DNA of 64,000 bases from assembly GCA_016841955.1 (NCBI GenBank), contig JAENYE010000006.1, positions 1 to 64,000 on the forward strand, in the 5' to 3' direction. Under the pieces are notes generated by a model. It was not told the origin of the DNA. It made no database searches and saw nothing but the letters and a program-made list of their open reading frames with translations. Below are positions 25,499-34,539 of the stretch, piece by piece (position 1 is the first letter of the stretch; every line of letters begins with the position of its first letter). The translations under genes and the position numbers were made by a program. Origin of the DNA: Methanobacteriota archaeon (GTDB lineage: Archaea > Halobacteriota > Methanomicrobia > Methanomicrobiales > Methanoculleaceae).

Positions 25499-26608
25499 AT
25501 GAACGTCAATTGGCGAGCCATACCCCAGGCGAACAACACTCTCGCCGTTCTCTCCGCGGCATGCGAGGGTTACGGCTACCACCTTGAGGTCACTGACGAA
25601 CCGCGCCCCGATGTCACCATCTACAGCACAAACTCCGTCAACGAACGCTTCTACCGTGACGAGATCGCGGGGGCCGGTTGTATAACGATCGCGGGGGGGC
25701 CTCATCCCTCCGCCTGCTACAGCGAGGTGGCGGAGTACGCCGACTACGTCGTCGTCGGGGAAGGCGAGTACACCCTCCCGGCGCTCCTTGCCGCCATCGA
25801 AGAGGGGAGGGGCCCGCCCCCCGGCGTCGCCACAGCCGCCGGCTACACGCCTGCCCGCCACACCGTCCTCCTCGACGGCCACCCGCCCTTCTCGCGGATC
25901 AAGGGGTTCGTCGAGATCACCCGGGGATGCCCGTTTTCCTGCGGATACTGCCAGACGCCCCGCCTCTTCGGGCGATGCATGCGTCACCGCTCCATAGACG
26001 AGATCGCTCGCTATGCCTCACGCTACCGGGATATCCGGTTCGTCACCCCGAACGCGTTCGCCTACGGCTCGGACGGCATCCACCTCCGGCTTGATCGAGT
26101 GGAGCGGCTCCTCCGGAGCCTCGACGGCAGGATCTACTTCGGCACCTTCCCCGGCGAGGTGCGCCCGGAGTGTGTCTCGCGGCAGTCCATCGAGCTCGTC
26201 CTCGACCACTGCGCCAACACCCGCCTGCACTTCGGGGCCCAGTCGGGGAGCGACCTGGTGCTCCGCCGCCTGCACCGGGGGCATACCGTGGAAGACGTCG
26301 TGCGTGCCGTCGACCTCTGCCGGGAGCACGGGCTCGTCCCGATCGTTGATTTCATCCTTGGGTTGCCGTTCGAGAGTGACGACGACCAGCGCGCGACGCT
26401 CGATCTCGTGAGACAGGTCACCCGGGGCGGGAAGGCACACATCCACTATTTCATGCCGCTGCCCGGGACCCCGCTCCAAAACGACCGGCCCCGCCCGCTC
26501 CTTCCGGAGACGGAAAAGGTTCTTGGCAAACTGGCGCTCGGCGGCAGGATTACCGGCTCGTGGATGGATCATGAGATAAGGTTTTTTAGACGCACTTCTC
26601 ACCTATAG
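25499..26608 (+). CDS. B12-binding/radical SAM domain protein (MJ1487-like)
   Basis: A 369-residue protein with an N-terminal cobalamin-binding-like Rossmann domain (about 10-110: ITIAGGPHPSACYSEVAEYAD, VVGEGEYTLPALL) followed by a radical SAM domain. The cluster motif is CPFSCGYC (about 143-150), then a TIM-barrel pattern including HFGAQSGSD and the closing ILGLPFES and HYFMPLPGTP. Such proteins catalyse radical reactions, often methylations, with S-adenosylmethionine; the substrate is unknown. Three bases separate its stop from the next gene, suggesting an operon. Confidence 0.85.
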   Translation: MNVNWRAIPQANNTLAVLSAACEGYGYHLEVTDEPRPDVTIYSTNSVNERFYRDEIAGAGCITIAGGPHPSACYSEVAEYADYVVVGEGEYTLPALLAAIEEGRGPPPGVATAAGYTPARHTVLLDGHPPFSRIKGFVEITRGCPFSCGYCQTPRLFGRCMRHRSIDEIARYASRYRDIRFVTPNAFAYGSDGIHLRLDRVERLLRSLDGRIYFGTFPGEVRPECVSRQSIELVLDHCANTRLHFGAQSGSDLVLRRLHRGHTVEDVVRAVDLCREHGLVPIVDFILGLPFESDDDQRATLDLVRQVTRGGKAHIHYFMPLPGTPLQNDRPRPLLPETEKVLGKLALGGRITGSWMDHEIRFFRRTSHL

Positions 26609-26611
26609 TGC

Positions 26612-27253
26612 ATGACGGATGTGCTACTCTTAGCAGATCTGCACGGTAACTACGGAAAGCTTGACGCTTTTCTCAGCTACGACTACGATGCAGTCATCAT
26701 TGCAGGCGACATCACCAATTTCGGTCCACTTGAGCCTGTAGATTCGGTACTCTCCAACTTTGACGTACCGTGTTTCGCGATCCCCGGCAACTGCGATCCC
26801 CGCGAGATCATCGACGTGCTCGAGCGCTCAGATGCGGTCTGTCTGCACAACTCGTGGATCGCCCTTGGCAAGATAACGCTCGCAGGTCTTGGGGGTTCGA
26901 ACAGGACCCCGTTTGATACGCCGTTCGAGCTGACGGAAGAAGAGATCGATAAAGAACTCACCCGGATTGCCAACCACATGGACAAAAACGTTCACAACGT
27001 CCTGCTCAGCCACGCCCCGCCGTACGAGGCGCTGGACGCCGTCGGCGATAGCCACGTCGGGAGCCAGAGCATCAGGAAGCACATGACCCGGTTCGACCTG
27101 GTCTGCTGTGCCCACATCCACGAGGCACGGGGCATCACCGAGGTCGACGGTGTCACCGTCGTCAACCCCGGACCCGCCTCAGAAGGCTACGGCGCTATCA
27201 TCCACTTCGGGAAGGAGCCAAAAGATATCCATATCGACCTTATCGCTGTTTAG
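26612..27253 (+). CDS. Calcineurin-like metallophosphoesterase
   Basis: A 213-residue single-domain phosphoesterase. All five metal-binding motifs are present: DLHGN (9-13), GDITNFG, GNCDP, SHAPP, and CAHIHE. It should hydrolyse phosphomono- or diesters with two metal ions in the cytoplasm; the substrate is not identifiable. It lies three bases after the radical SAM gene and converges with the CYTH gene, overlapping it by 14 bases at the 3' ends. Confidence 0.9.
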   Translation: MTDVLLLADLHGNYGKLDAFLSYDYDAVIIAGDITNFGPLEPVDSVLSNFDVPCFAIPGNCDPREIIDVLERSDAVCLHNSWIALGKITLAGLGGSNRTPFDTPFELTEEEIDKELTRIANHMDKNVHNVLLSHAPPYEALDAVGDSHVGSQSIRKHMTRFDLVCCAHIHEARGITEVDGVTVVNPGPASEGYGAIIHFGKEPKDIHIDLIAV

Positions 27254-27770
27254 ACAACAGCATCTCAAGATACGAGGTGTAGATCGGTGGACCGTCTACA
27301 CCTAATTCTTTTGCAATCGCTCCGATCCGGTCGGCAGCATCCTCTTTATCGTCTTCTGTCAGGATCTCGATCTCGACGAACGTCCCGAGCCCCTCAACGT
27401 CGTCGAGCGTAACCGTCACGTCCCCTATCTCGTAGAACTCCCGCATCTTTGAGACGGTGGCGGCACGCCGGAAACCGAGACGGGAGAGGATCTCCTCGAG
27501 GGTTTCTCCCGAGGCCACCGCGAGGTTGAACTCCTCGCGGGCCTTTGCGCCCCCGACCCGGACCTTCGGGCCTTTGTAGGTCACGGTAAATCCGGCATCG
27601 TCGTACCTGACCCGCAACGCCTCGTCGGTCTTCCCGAAATCACGGTGGGGGGCGTTATAGTAGACATCGCGTTCCTGCTGTCTTAGGCCCATCTGCACTC
27701 CCTTCCGGTTGAGCCGGGCCCTGACGTCCTCCTGGTCTCTGACCGCAAACTTTGCTTCTACTTCGAGCAT
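27240..27770 (-). CDS. cyaB: CYTH-domain protein (class IV adenylate cyclase/ThTPase type)
   Basis: A 176-residue CYTH domain covering the whole protein. The signature ExExK reads EVEAKF (residues 3-8). The other tunnel residues are in ALRVRYDD, TVTYKGPK, REEFNL, and the closing VEGLGTFVEIEI. Members act as class IV adenylate cyclases or triphosphatases; archaeal CyaB-like enzymes are of uncertain substrate. Convergent with the phosphoesterase gene. Confidence 0.85.
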   Translation of the reverse strand: MLEVEAKFAVRDQEDVRARLNRKGVQMGLRQQERDVYYNAPHRDFGKTDEALRVRYDDAGFTVTYKGPKVRVGGAKAREEFNLAVASGETLEEILSRLGFRRAATVSKMREFYEIGDVTVTLDDVEGLGTFVEIEILTEDDKEDAADRIGAIAKELGVDGPPIYTSYLEMLLSKQR

Positions 27771-27812
27771 GTCAGTCGCGTCAGATCGTCTCTCCGGAAC
27801 GATGATAAACCC

Positions 27813-29318
27813 TCACTGCACGGCCCGGGCCGGACCGGAGACCTTCTGCCGGACCAGGTCTCTCTGCTGCCGTGCGGCGGCGAGGAGGGCGTCGTCCCCG
27901 AGACGCTCCGCAGAGACAATCGCGCGCTGTGTCAGCATCAGGGCCGTATCGTAATCCTCACGGTGGTAGAACCGGATCCCCAGTTCCAGGTTCAGGTCCG
28001 CGGCTTTCCCGTACTCCCGCGCGTGGAAGAAGTGGCAGGCAAGCGAGAGGAGGACGTGCAGTCTGCCGGAGAGGCGGTGCATGGAACGTTCGAAGCAATC
28101 CGCCGCACGGGCATTGAGCGCCACCCTTGCATCGGCGGAGAGTTCCCGCCTGCAATGCTCCTGCAGGAGGGGGTGCGCGAAAGCATACTCCCCGCCCGGG
28201 AGTCTCCGGAATATGCCGCTCTCCTGCATCCGGTCCGTCATCAGCGTCACGTTCGCCCCCTGGAGATCGAGCATGCATGCCATGACCGGCACCGGGAACG
28301 GGGGGTTTAGGACGCAGAGTTCCTCCGCCCACGCTCTCGCGGACCCGGGGAGCGCAGCAAAGGCAAGTCCTGCGGGGTCCTCTGCCCCGGCGAGCACGTC
28401 CGCGATGTTTCCCCGGGATGGTGCAAGGTCCCGGCGGCGCAGGACGTTGAAGCAGGCCATGAGGCTGAACGGGTCGCCCGAGGTCTCCTCGAGGAGGCCG
28501 GCGGCTGCGTCGTCGATGGAGAGACCGAACCGTCTCTCCCCCATCTCCCGGATCTCGTGCCGCTGCATCACAAAGAGCGGCACTTCCGGTATCCCGGAAT
28601 CCCGAAGTTCCTCCCGCATCGTTGCATATCCGGAGCCGGGCCCATCCTCCCCCCGGCAGGTGAAGGCAAGGAGGATACCGGGCGGGAGGTCGTGCACGAT
28701 ATCCCGGAGGAGGCGGCGGTCGAGACTCGAGGCGAGATGGACGTCGTCCAGCAGGACTGCCGCAACACGGCCGGTCCCGGCCATCAGTCTCCCGAGCTCC
28801 CTGAGCAGCTCTTCGAACGCCTGGTATACCCGGTCGTACCCGACCTCGGGCGACCGGGCGAAGATGCCGATGATCTCCTCGCCGGTCTTCGAGAGCAGGC
28901 CGACCGGCTCCACCGGGGCGGCATACTTCTCGAAGACGTCGTCGGCATACCGGATCGCCTCGTTCAGGCCCTCGACATCGAGGGTATCCCCGGACCTCGC
29001 GGATGCGGCAGATCGCCGCAGGCCCTTCAGCAGTTCCCGGAACGCAGAGAAGATCATCCCCGGGAGGTCGAAGACCTCTCCCCTGAGGACGGGAGACTGC
29101 CGCCCGCCGGGGCGTTCCTGCACCTCGTGTGCGAGCCGGTTTAAGAGAGAGCTCTTCCCGATGCCGGGCGGGCCGGAGATCATCACCGCCTGTCCGTGCT
29201 CTCCTGCCCGCGAGAGGATGCCCGAAAGCTGCTCAAGTTCCTCCTGCCTGCCGCAGAACTCCTCCGGGGGGGAGGGGGCATACGAGATACCCTCTGCCCG
29301 TTGCTGCACCTCATCCAT
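27813..29318 (-). CDS. STAND-like AAA ATPase with helical repeat tail
   Basis: A 501-residue ATPase. FCGRQEELEQL and the Walker A GPPGIGKSS lie near the start (about 20-60), Walker B AVLLDDVHLA near 190-200, and a winged-helix/helical arm follows. The C-terminal 120 residues look like TPR helices (ACHFFHAREYGKAADLNLEL, YDTALMLTQRAIVSAERLG). This layout resembles MalT/STAND-type signalling ATPases that switch between ADP- and ATP-bound states, though no output domain is obvious. The ATG at 29318 is preferred over an upstream in-frame GTG at 29336. It stands alone. Confidence 0.78.
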   Translation of the reverse strand: MDEVQQRAEGISYAPSPPEEFCGRQEELEQLSGILSRAGEHGQAVMISGPPGIGKSSLLNRLAHEVQERPGGRQSPVLRGEVFDLPGMIFSAFRELLKGLRRSAASARSGDTLDVEGLNEAIRYADDVFEKYAAPVEPVGLLSKTGEEIIGIFARSPEVGYDRVYQAFEELLRELGRLMAGTGRVAAVLLDDVHLASSLDRRLLRDIVHDLPPGILLAFTCRGEDGPGSGYATMREELRDSGIPEVPLFVMQRHEIREMGERRFGLSIDDAAAGLLEETSGDPFSLMACFNVLRRRDLAPSRGNIADVLAGAEDPAGLAFAALPGSARAWAEELCVLNPPFPVPVMACMLDLQGANVTLMTDRMQESGIFRRLPGGEYAFAHPLLQEHCRRELSADARVALNARAADCFERSMHRLSGRLHVLLSLACHFFHAREYGKAADLNLELGIRFYHREDYDTALMLTQRAIVSAERLGDDALLAAARQQRDLVRQKVSGPARAVQ

Positions 29319-29460
29319 GATCCTGCCCGTCCCCACTCAGGCCCGAGCATACTTCAACGTTTGGGGGGTGCCTCCCGGAAGAACGTACGGCCGGAGCCCG
29401 GTTTCTCACAACCACACGGCCTTCTGCAGGAGTGCCTGCCCGCCGGGGTGTTCGGTAGAC

Positions 29461-29470
29461 AGTATAAATA
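29461..29470 (+). promoter_or_regulatory. TATA box of the FKBP gene
   Basis: agtataaata lies about 110 bases before the FKBP ATG, implying transcript start near 29490 and a leader of roughly 85 bases. The leader carries a ribosome-binding site aaggtga at 29562-29568. Confidence 0.5.
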
Positions 29471-29574
29471 CCATTCCATCCAAATAAAGTGAGACAACGA
29501 GATGCAGGCATGCGGCAGGCCGGTGCGGGAGGCGTACCGGGGCCGTAATGCATCTGCTATCCAAGGTGAATGGA

Positions 29575-30306
29575 ATGGCACTTCAGGAAGGAGATTTTAT
29601 CAGGCTCAGATACACCGGTCGCGTCGGTGAGAATATCTTCGATACCACGGATGAGGAGAACGCAAAGGAAGAGGGGATCTACAACCCGCAGGCGGAGTAC
29701 GGTCCGGTCACCGTCCGCCTGGGGAGCCACCACATCATCATCGGCCTTGAGGACGAGCTGATCGGTAAAGAGGTCGGCGCCGAGGGAGAGGTCGACGTCC
29801 CGCCCGAGAAGGCGTTCGGGGCACACGAGGAAGAGGGCGTGAAGTCCGTCCCGATCACGCAGTTCCGCGAGAAACCGAAGCGGGGAACGCGGATCGAGGT
29901 TGAAGGCCGCGAGGGCGTCGTCGTCGACGTCATCGGAAGGCGTGCGGTCGTCGACTTCAATCACCCGCTTGCCGGGAAGACCCTGAACTACTCCTACGCG
30001 ATCCTTGAGAAGGTCGAGGATCCGGCAGAACAGATCAAGGGCCTCATCAAGCTCTTCTCGGGCCGGACCGACATCGGGATCAGCATCGCCGACGGGACGG
30101 CCGAACTGGAGCTGCCCCCCGCGATCGCATACGACCGGCGCTGGATGGTCTGGCGGGGCACCCTGGTCCGCGAGATCTTCGAATACTATCCCGATATCAA
30201 CGATGTCGTCATGAAGGAGACGATCTCCCGCCCAGCCGAGCCGGAAGCGGCGCCCGAGATTACCGAAACCCCCGAAACTGAAGAAACGGAAGAGTCAGAG
30301 GAGTAA
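29575..30306 (+). CDS. FKBP-type peptidyl-prolyl isomerase (SlyD-like chaperone)
   Basis: A 243-residue folding catalyst. The FKBP core GDFIRLRYTGR...GSHHIIIGLEDELIG is interrupted by an insert-in-flap domain (VDVPPEKAFGAHEEEG to VVDFNHPLAGKTL), as in archaeal long FKBPs and SlyD. A further domain (about 150-225) and an acidic Glu/Thr-rich tail follow. It should isomerise proline bonds and act as a holdase chaperone in the cytoplasm. Start at 29575 rather than 29548, because aaggtga lies six bases before it and the FKBP fold begins there. Confidence 0.92.
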   Translation: MALQEGDFIRLRYTGRVGENIFDTTDEENAKEEGIYNPQAEYGPVTVRLGSHHIIIGLEDELIGKEVGAEGEVDVPPEKAFGAHEEEGVKSVPITQFREKPKRGTRIEVEGREGVVVDVIGRRAVVDFNHPLAGKTLNYSYAILEKVEDPAEQIKGLIKLFSGRTDIGISIADGTAELELPPAIAYDRRWMVWRGTLVREIFEYYPDINDVVMKETISRPAEPEAAPEITETPETEETEESEE

Positions 30307-30325
30307 TCTCCCTCGCTCTTGCGGT

Positions 30326-30347
30326 TTGTTTTTTTGAAGAGTTTTTT
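30326..30347 (+). terminator. Double oligo-T terminator after the FKBP gene
   Basis: Two seven-base T-runs (gtttttttgaagagtttttttg) follow the stop by about 20 bases, a strong archaeal terminator signature. Confidence 0.65.
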
Positions 30348-30387
30348 TGCGTTGACAGGTGCGTCCTAGGAACTGTCACCACTGAGG

Positions 30388-30517
30388 ACAAAGCCCCGTA
30401 CACTGGACCGTGGGGATATCGCCGTGAGGGGGGTGGGGACAGGGGAGGGGGATGCTCCCCCCTCCCCGTCAGCCCCTCCCCTGTGTGGCGATATCCACCT
30501 GAAATCCGCAGACGGTG
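30388..30517 (+). repeat. Hairpin repeat family, copy B
   Basis: Begins acaaagccccgtacactgg and ends cacctgaaatccgcag. The outer arms ggggatatcgcc (about 30412-30423) and ggcgatatcc (30487-30496) are complementary. Inside, a G-rich block and a C-rich block (about 30428-30482) pair to make a long imperfect hairpin. It is the shortest copy, lacking the central chain of small hairpins found in copies C and D. The rest of the 30307-30710 gap has nothing I recognise. Confidence 0.7.
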
Positions 30518-30710
30518 ACATGCGACCGAAGAGAGCAGCGTAATCCGATTAAGAATCTCAAAAAGTTTCGAGGCACAATCCCCTTAACGGCCGACCTCTC
30601 CAGACCCCCATCCCCGACAAACCACATCCACCCGATCCCCACCAAACTAGGAACGTCCGCCGCCGGCAGTACCCTTCTTTAGGTACCGGGCCGAATGTAT
30701 TCTGGAACCA

Positions 30711-32609
30711 ATGGCGACACTACAGGGAATGAGCGGGGTCGATCTTCGGGCGCTGGTGGCGGAGGCTGCCGATCGCCTCCCGCTCTGGGTCGGCAAGATC
30801 TACCAGTTCGACGCGAAGACCCTTGGTATCAGGCTGAACGGGGAAGACCGGGCAAAATACCTGCTGCTCGTCGAGACGGGACGGCGCGCCCACTTCACCG
30901 CGGAGTTTCCTGTGCCCCCAAAGAACCCGCCGAGTTTTGCGATGCTGCTCCGGAAGCACCTCGAGGGCGGGAAGGTGCTCGGCATCCGCCAGCTCGGGCT
31001 CGAGCGCACCCTGAGCATCGATATCGGGAAACGGGACACGACCTATCACCTCATCTTCGAACTCTTCGACGAAGGGAACGCGGTCCTCTGCGACGAAGAC
31101 TATACGATCGTCAAGCCCCTCTGGCACCACCGGTTCAAAACCCGGGAGGTGGTCCCGGGCGCAGTCTACGCCTTCGAGGGTTCCGACTGCTCGGCGCTCC
31201 CCCCTGTTGAGTTCCGGAAGATGCTCGCACAGTCCGACCGCGACATCGTCAGGACGCTTGCCGTCGGATGCATGCTCGGCGGCGCGTATGCCGAAGAGGT
31301 CTGCCGGACGGCGGGCGTCGAGAAGGGCGCCGCCGCCGCAGAGGTGGATACGGAGGCGGTCCGGGAAGCGTTCGAACGGCTGCTGGCCGACGTCGGGAGG
31401 CGCCGGGAGCCGGTGATAACGTCGTCCGGGTGCTGGCCGGTGGTGCTTGCCGGCGAGGCGGTTCGCGAGCGGTTTGCGACGTTCAGCGAGGCCCTGGATG
31501 CGTTCTACCCGAAGGTGGCGGGCAAGAAGGAGGAGGCCGGGGCCGAGAAACCTCGCCTCTCCCAGGCAGAGGTGATCCGCCGGCGCCAGGCGGAGGCTAT
31601 CAAGGGATTTGAGAAGAAGATCGAGCGCTATCAGCGGATCGTGGAGGTGCTCTACGAGAACTACACCCCTGTTGCCGGGATCATAACGACGCTCGACGAA
31701 GCGAGCAAAGGCCGCTCGTGGCAGGAGATCGAACAGATCCTCAAATCGAACAGCGAGAATACGGCGGCAAAGATAGTCCGTGCGGTCCACCCCGCCGAGG
31801 CGGCGGTGGAACTCGACCTCGGAGAGGAGCGGGTGAAGGTCTATGTTCACGAGACGATCGAGCAGAACCTCGGCCGCTACTACGACCTGATCAAGAAGTT
31901 CAAGAAGAAGAAGACGGGCGCACTCGCGGCGATGGAACGGATGGTCCCCGAGAAGCCGCGGCGGAAACAGAACCTTGCCCTCTTAAAGAAGCGGTGGTAC
32001 CACCGGTTCCGCTGGTTCACCACCACCGACGGGACCCTTGTCATCGGCGGCCGGGACGCCTCACAGAACGAAGAACTTGTCAAGAAGTACATGGAGGGCG
32101 GGGACCTCTTCGTCCACGCCGACGTCCACGGCGGGAGCGTCGTCATCGTGAAGGGCACGACCGAACACCTGGACGAGGCCGTGCAGTTCGCCGCATCCTA
32201 CTCCAACGCCTGGAAGGCCGGGCACTTCACGGCGGACGTCTACGCCGCCCGGCCCGACCAGGTGAGCAAGACGGCCGAGTCCGGGGAGTACGTGGCGAGA
32301 GGCGCCTTCATCGTCCGGGGCGAGCGGCAGTACTTCAGGAACGTCCCCCTCGGGGTGGCGATCGGTCTTGCGATGGCACCTGAGGTCGCCGTCATCGGCG
32401 GCCCGTCCGGGGCCGTCACCGGGCGTTCGAAAGTGTGGGTGGAACTCCGTCCCGGGCAGTTCGAACCGAACGACACCGCAAAGAAGGTTGTCCGGGCACT
32501 CAGGGAGAAACTCACGGAGGACGAGTGGAAAGGGCTCAAGAACGCCCTGAACACCGAGGCGGTCGCCGCATTCGTCCCGCCGGGGGGCTCCGATATCGTG
32601 GAACCATGA
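30711..32609 (+). CDS. rqcH: Archaeal RqcH/NEMF ribosome quality-control protein
   Basis: A 632-residue NFACT family protein, relative of eukaryotic NEMF/Rqc2 and bacterial RqcH (FbpA). Domains in order: NFACT-N (about 1-200), helix-hairpin-helix (about 200-260), a long coiled coil (about 285-430, AEAIKGFEKKIERYQRIVEVL and YYDLIKKFKKKK), and the NFACT-R/DUF814 domain (about 440-560, KRWYHRFRWFTTTDG and DLFVHADVHGGSVV), then a C-terminal part. It binds the large ribosomal subunit with a stalled peptidyl-tRNA and supports rescue or tailing. Its stop overlaps the start of pelota by four bases, an operon with clear shared purpose. Confidence 0.93.
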   Translation: MATLQGMSGVDLRALVAEAADRLPLWVGKIYQFDAKTLGIRLNGEDRAKYLLLVETGRRAHFTAEFPVPPKNPPSFAMLLRKHLEGGKVLGIRQLGLERTLSIDIGKRDTTYHLIFELFDEGNAVLCDEDYTIVKPLWHHRFKTREVVPGAVYAFEGSDCSALPPVEFRKMLAQSDRDIVRTLAVGCMLGGAYAEEVCRTAGVEKGAAAAEVDTEAVREAFERLLADVGRRREPVITSSGCWPVVLAGEAVRERFATFSEALDAFYPKVAGKKEEAGAEKPRLSQAEVIRRRQAEAIKGFEKKIERYQRIVEVLYENYTPVAGIITTLDEASKGRSWQEIEQILKSNSENTAAKIVRAVHPAEAAVELDLGEERVKVYVHETIEQNLGRYYDLIKKFKKKKTGALAAMERMVPEKPRRKQNLALLKKRWYHRFRWFTTTDGTLVIGGRDASQNEELVKKYMEGGDLFVHADVHGGSVVIVKGTTEHLDEAVQFAASYSNAWKAGHFTADVYAARPDQVSKTAESGEYVARGAFIVRGERQYFRNVPLGVAIGLAMAPEVAVIGGPSGAVTGRSKVWVELRPGQFEPNDTAKKVVRALREKLTEDEWKGLKNALNTEAVAAFVPPGGSDIVEP

Positions 32610-33631
32610 AGGCTGAAGTCCGGGAGATGAAGAAGCAGTTCGGCGAGATCCGTCTCTTCCCGGAGACGCTTGACGACCTCTGGCACCTCTCCCACCTGGT
32701 CGTGCCGGGGGATCTCGTCTTTGCGACGACCTTCCGGAGCGTGGAGGCGGCAACCGATAAGGTCCGGCCGGAGAAAGTCGAGAAGCGGCCGGTCCGGCTC
32801 GGGATCCGGGTCGAGAAGGTGGAGTTCCACCAGCACACGAACCGCCTCCGTATCGCCGGTGTCATCGAGAGCGGGGTGGACGTCACCGCGCACCATACCT
32901 TCAACGTTGAAGCTGGGTTCGAGATCTCGGTCATCAAACGGTGGCGGTCCGTCGACTGCGAGCGGATCCGGCGGGCCGTCGATGCCTCCGCATACGGCGT
33001 GGTTCATGTAGTGAGCGTCGAGGAAGGGGAGGCGCAGGTCTACCGCCTGCGCCAGTTCGGCCCGGAGTGGGTGACCACCGTCACGGTCGGGAGCAGCAAG
33101 GGTGCCGACGCCGGCGCCCGGTCGGTGCTCTTCGAGAAGACGCTTGAAACACTCGCCGCGGTCACCGGACCCCTGGTCGTCGCAGGCCCGGGGTTCGTGA
33201 AGGACGAGTTCGCGAATTACGTGAAAGTCCGTGCGCCCGATATCGCGGAACGGATGGTCGCCGTCGAGACACGGCGTATCGGACGGGGCGCCGTGCAGGA
33301 GGTCATCGGGCAGGGAATCCTCGAGCGGCTGCTCGGCGACCTTCACCTTGCGCGGGAGGTCAGGCTGATGGACGAAGTCCTGCACCGGATCGCTACCGAA
33401 GGTGCCGTCGCCTACGGCATCGAAGAAGTCCGCAAAGCAATCGCCTACGGTGCGGCGGAGACGGTGCTGGTCTCCGACACCCTGCTCCGGGACGAGGAGG
33501 CTACGGGTGTCATCGAGCAGGCCGAGCGTGTCAACGCAACGGTCGTGGTGATGAGCACCGAGTTTGAACCCGGGGAGCGTCTCGCGGCCATCGGCGGCGC
33601 CGCGGCGCTCCTGCGGTATAAGATCGAGTGA
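32606..33631 (+). CDS. pelA: Ribosome rescue factor aPelota (Dom34)
   Basis: A 341-residue homologue of eRF1 without the GGQ/NIKS release motifs. It has the N-terminal Sm-like domain (about 1-130, GDLVFATTFRS then HTFNVEAGFEISVIK), the central domain (about 130-255, GVVHVVSVEEGEAQVYRLRQ and PLVVAGPGFVKDEF) and the C-terminal ABCE1-interacting domain (YGIEEVRKAIAYGAAETVLVS). It enters the A site of stalled ribosomes and, with ABCE1 encoded nearby, splits them. The start at 32606 overlaps the rqcH stop. Length is standard. Confidence 0.95.
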   Translation: MKAEVREMKKQFGEIRLFPETLDDLWHLSHLVVPGDLVFATTFRSVEAATDKVRPEKVEKRPVRLGIRVEKVEFHQHTNRLRIAGVIESGVDVTAHHTFNVEAGFEISVIKRWRSVDCERIRRAVDASAYGVVHVVSVEEGEAQVYRLRQFGPEWVTTVTVGSSKGADAGARSVLFEKTLETLAAVTGPLVVAGPGFVKDEFANYVKVRAPDIAERMVAVETRRIGRGAVQEVIGQGILERLLGDLHLAREVRLMDEVLHRIATEGAVAYGIEEVRKAIAYGAAETVLVSDTLLRDEEATGVIEQAERVNATVVVMSTEFEPGERLAAIGGAAALLRYKIE

Positions 33632-33746
33632 GGTTCGGGAGGACTTTCATTCTAGAGGGAACTGTCCATGCTACAAGAGTTCAAGAAATCCGTGGTGATT
33701 TGCTGTGCGACGTTCTGCATAACGCAGTTCTTCGAGGCGCGACTAT

Positions 33747-33962
33747 ACATCAAGACACGGATTTCCGCTGCATCTCGCCATGGGGGGTGGGGACAAAGGG
33801 GAGTGCGAGCGCAGCGAGCATGAGAAACCCGAAGGGTTTTGGGGGGGGTCTCCCCCTCCCCACCTGACGGTGGTCGAACTCCGTTCCTGCGGAACGTCGT
33901 CCTCCCCTGCAACCCCTCCCCCACGAGGCGATATTCCCACGGTCCAGTTTACGGGGCTTTGT
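33747..33962 (-). repeat. Hairpin repeat family, copy C
   Basis: On the minus strand this copy reads from aagccccgtaaactggaccg through a chain of small hairpins (gttcc-gca-ggaac, ccacc-gtca-ggtgg, aaaccc-ttc-gggttt) to gcggaaatccgtg. It is very close in sequence to copy D. Chance open frames inside have no sign of being real genes. It lies between pelota and the EMC6-like gene. Confidence 0.75.
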
Positions 33963-34170
33963 CCCAGCTCCCAACAAATGTCGTAGATCACCCCCGCTCC
34001 GCCGCCCCTCCGACTCCTCCGGGTCGGGGGTACCTACCTTTATAACCGGAGAACGCCCTATAATGTAGTAATTCCGTCGATCCTGGGAGTGGCCGGGAGC
34101 CTGTTTTCTCCGCCGGGCCGCCGTCCAGAAGTTATTTCCCTTTCAGGAATGGCGTAACACTGGTGTCACG
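33963..34170 (+). promoter_or_regulatory. Promoter region of the EMC6-like/ABCE1 unit
   Basis: A TATA-like cctttataacc lies at about 34036-34046, with a second A/T box (ccctataatgta) at 34060-34071. Either would give a leader of 75-110 bases before the ATG at 34171. The preceding gap (33632-33746, after pelota) shows no gene. Confidence 0.45.
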
Positions 34171-34533
34171 ATGAGCGATAATGCGGTAGCAGCAGAGGTT
34201 GAAAAGACACGGCCGCGGACTCGTGCCGAGAAACAGGTCGAGCACAGAAATCGGATAAAGCGGACGCTTGTAGCCTGCTTCATGGGCATCCTGGCAGGAG
34301 GACTCTCGTTCTACCTCTCCGGCACCCCCGACCCGGCGAGCGGGCTCCAGCAGAACGCCATCATCGGCATCCTCCTCCTGATGGCGGGCGTCGTCTTCCA
34401 GAAACACATCTTCATGCTTCTTAGGATCGACTACATGGAGCTGACCAGCAAGGACTGGTTCTACCAGGGTTTCATGACGTTCGCGCTCTGGTTCATGACC
34501 TGGACGATCCTCTTGACCACCACCGTCCTGTGA
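34171..34533 (+). CDS. EMC6-like membrane protein
   Basis: A 120-residue protein with a basic N-terminal tail and three hydrophobic segments (about 42-60, 68-86 and 103-120). The layout and RIKRTLVACFMGILAGGLSFYL resemble archaeal EMC6-like proteins related to the eukaryotic ER membrane insertion complex. It should help insert or stabilise membrane proteins; this is inferred from family only. It lies six bases before the ABCE1 gene, so the two are likely co-transcribed. Confidence 0.7.
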   Translation: MSDNAVAAEVEKTRPRTRAEKQVEHRNRIKRTLVACFMGILAGGLSFYLSGTPDPASGLQQNAIIGILLLMAGVVFQKHIFMLLRIDYMELTSKDWFYQGFMTFALWFMTWTILLTTTVL

Positions 34534-34539
34534 TCTCCC

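Noticed and set aside
33780-34045. Short open frames inside repeat copy C
   Set aside because: They translate the hairpin repeat itself and reappear in copy D; no start signals or protein-like pattern.
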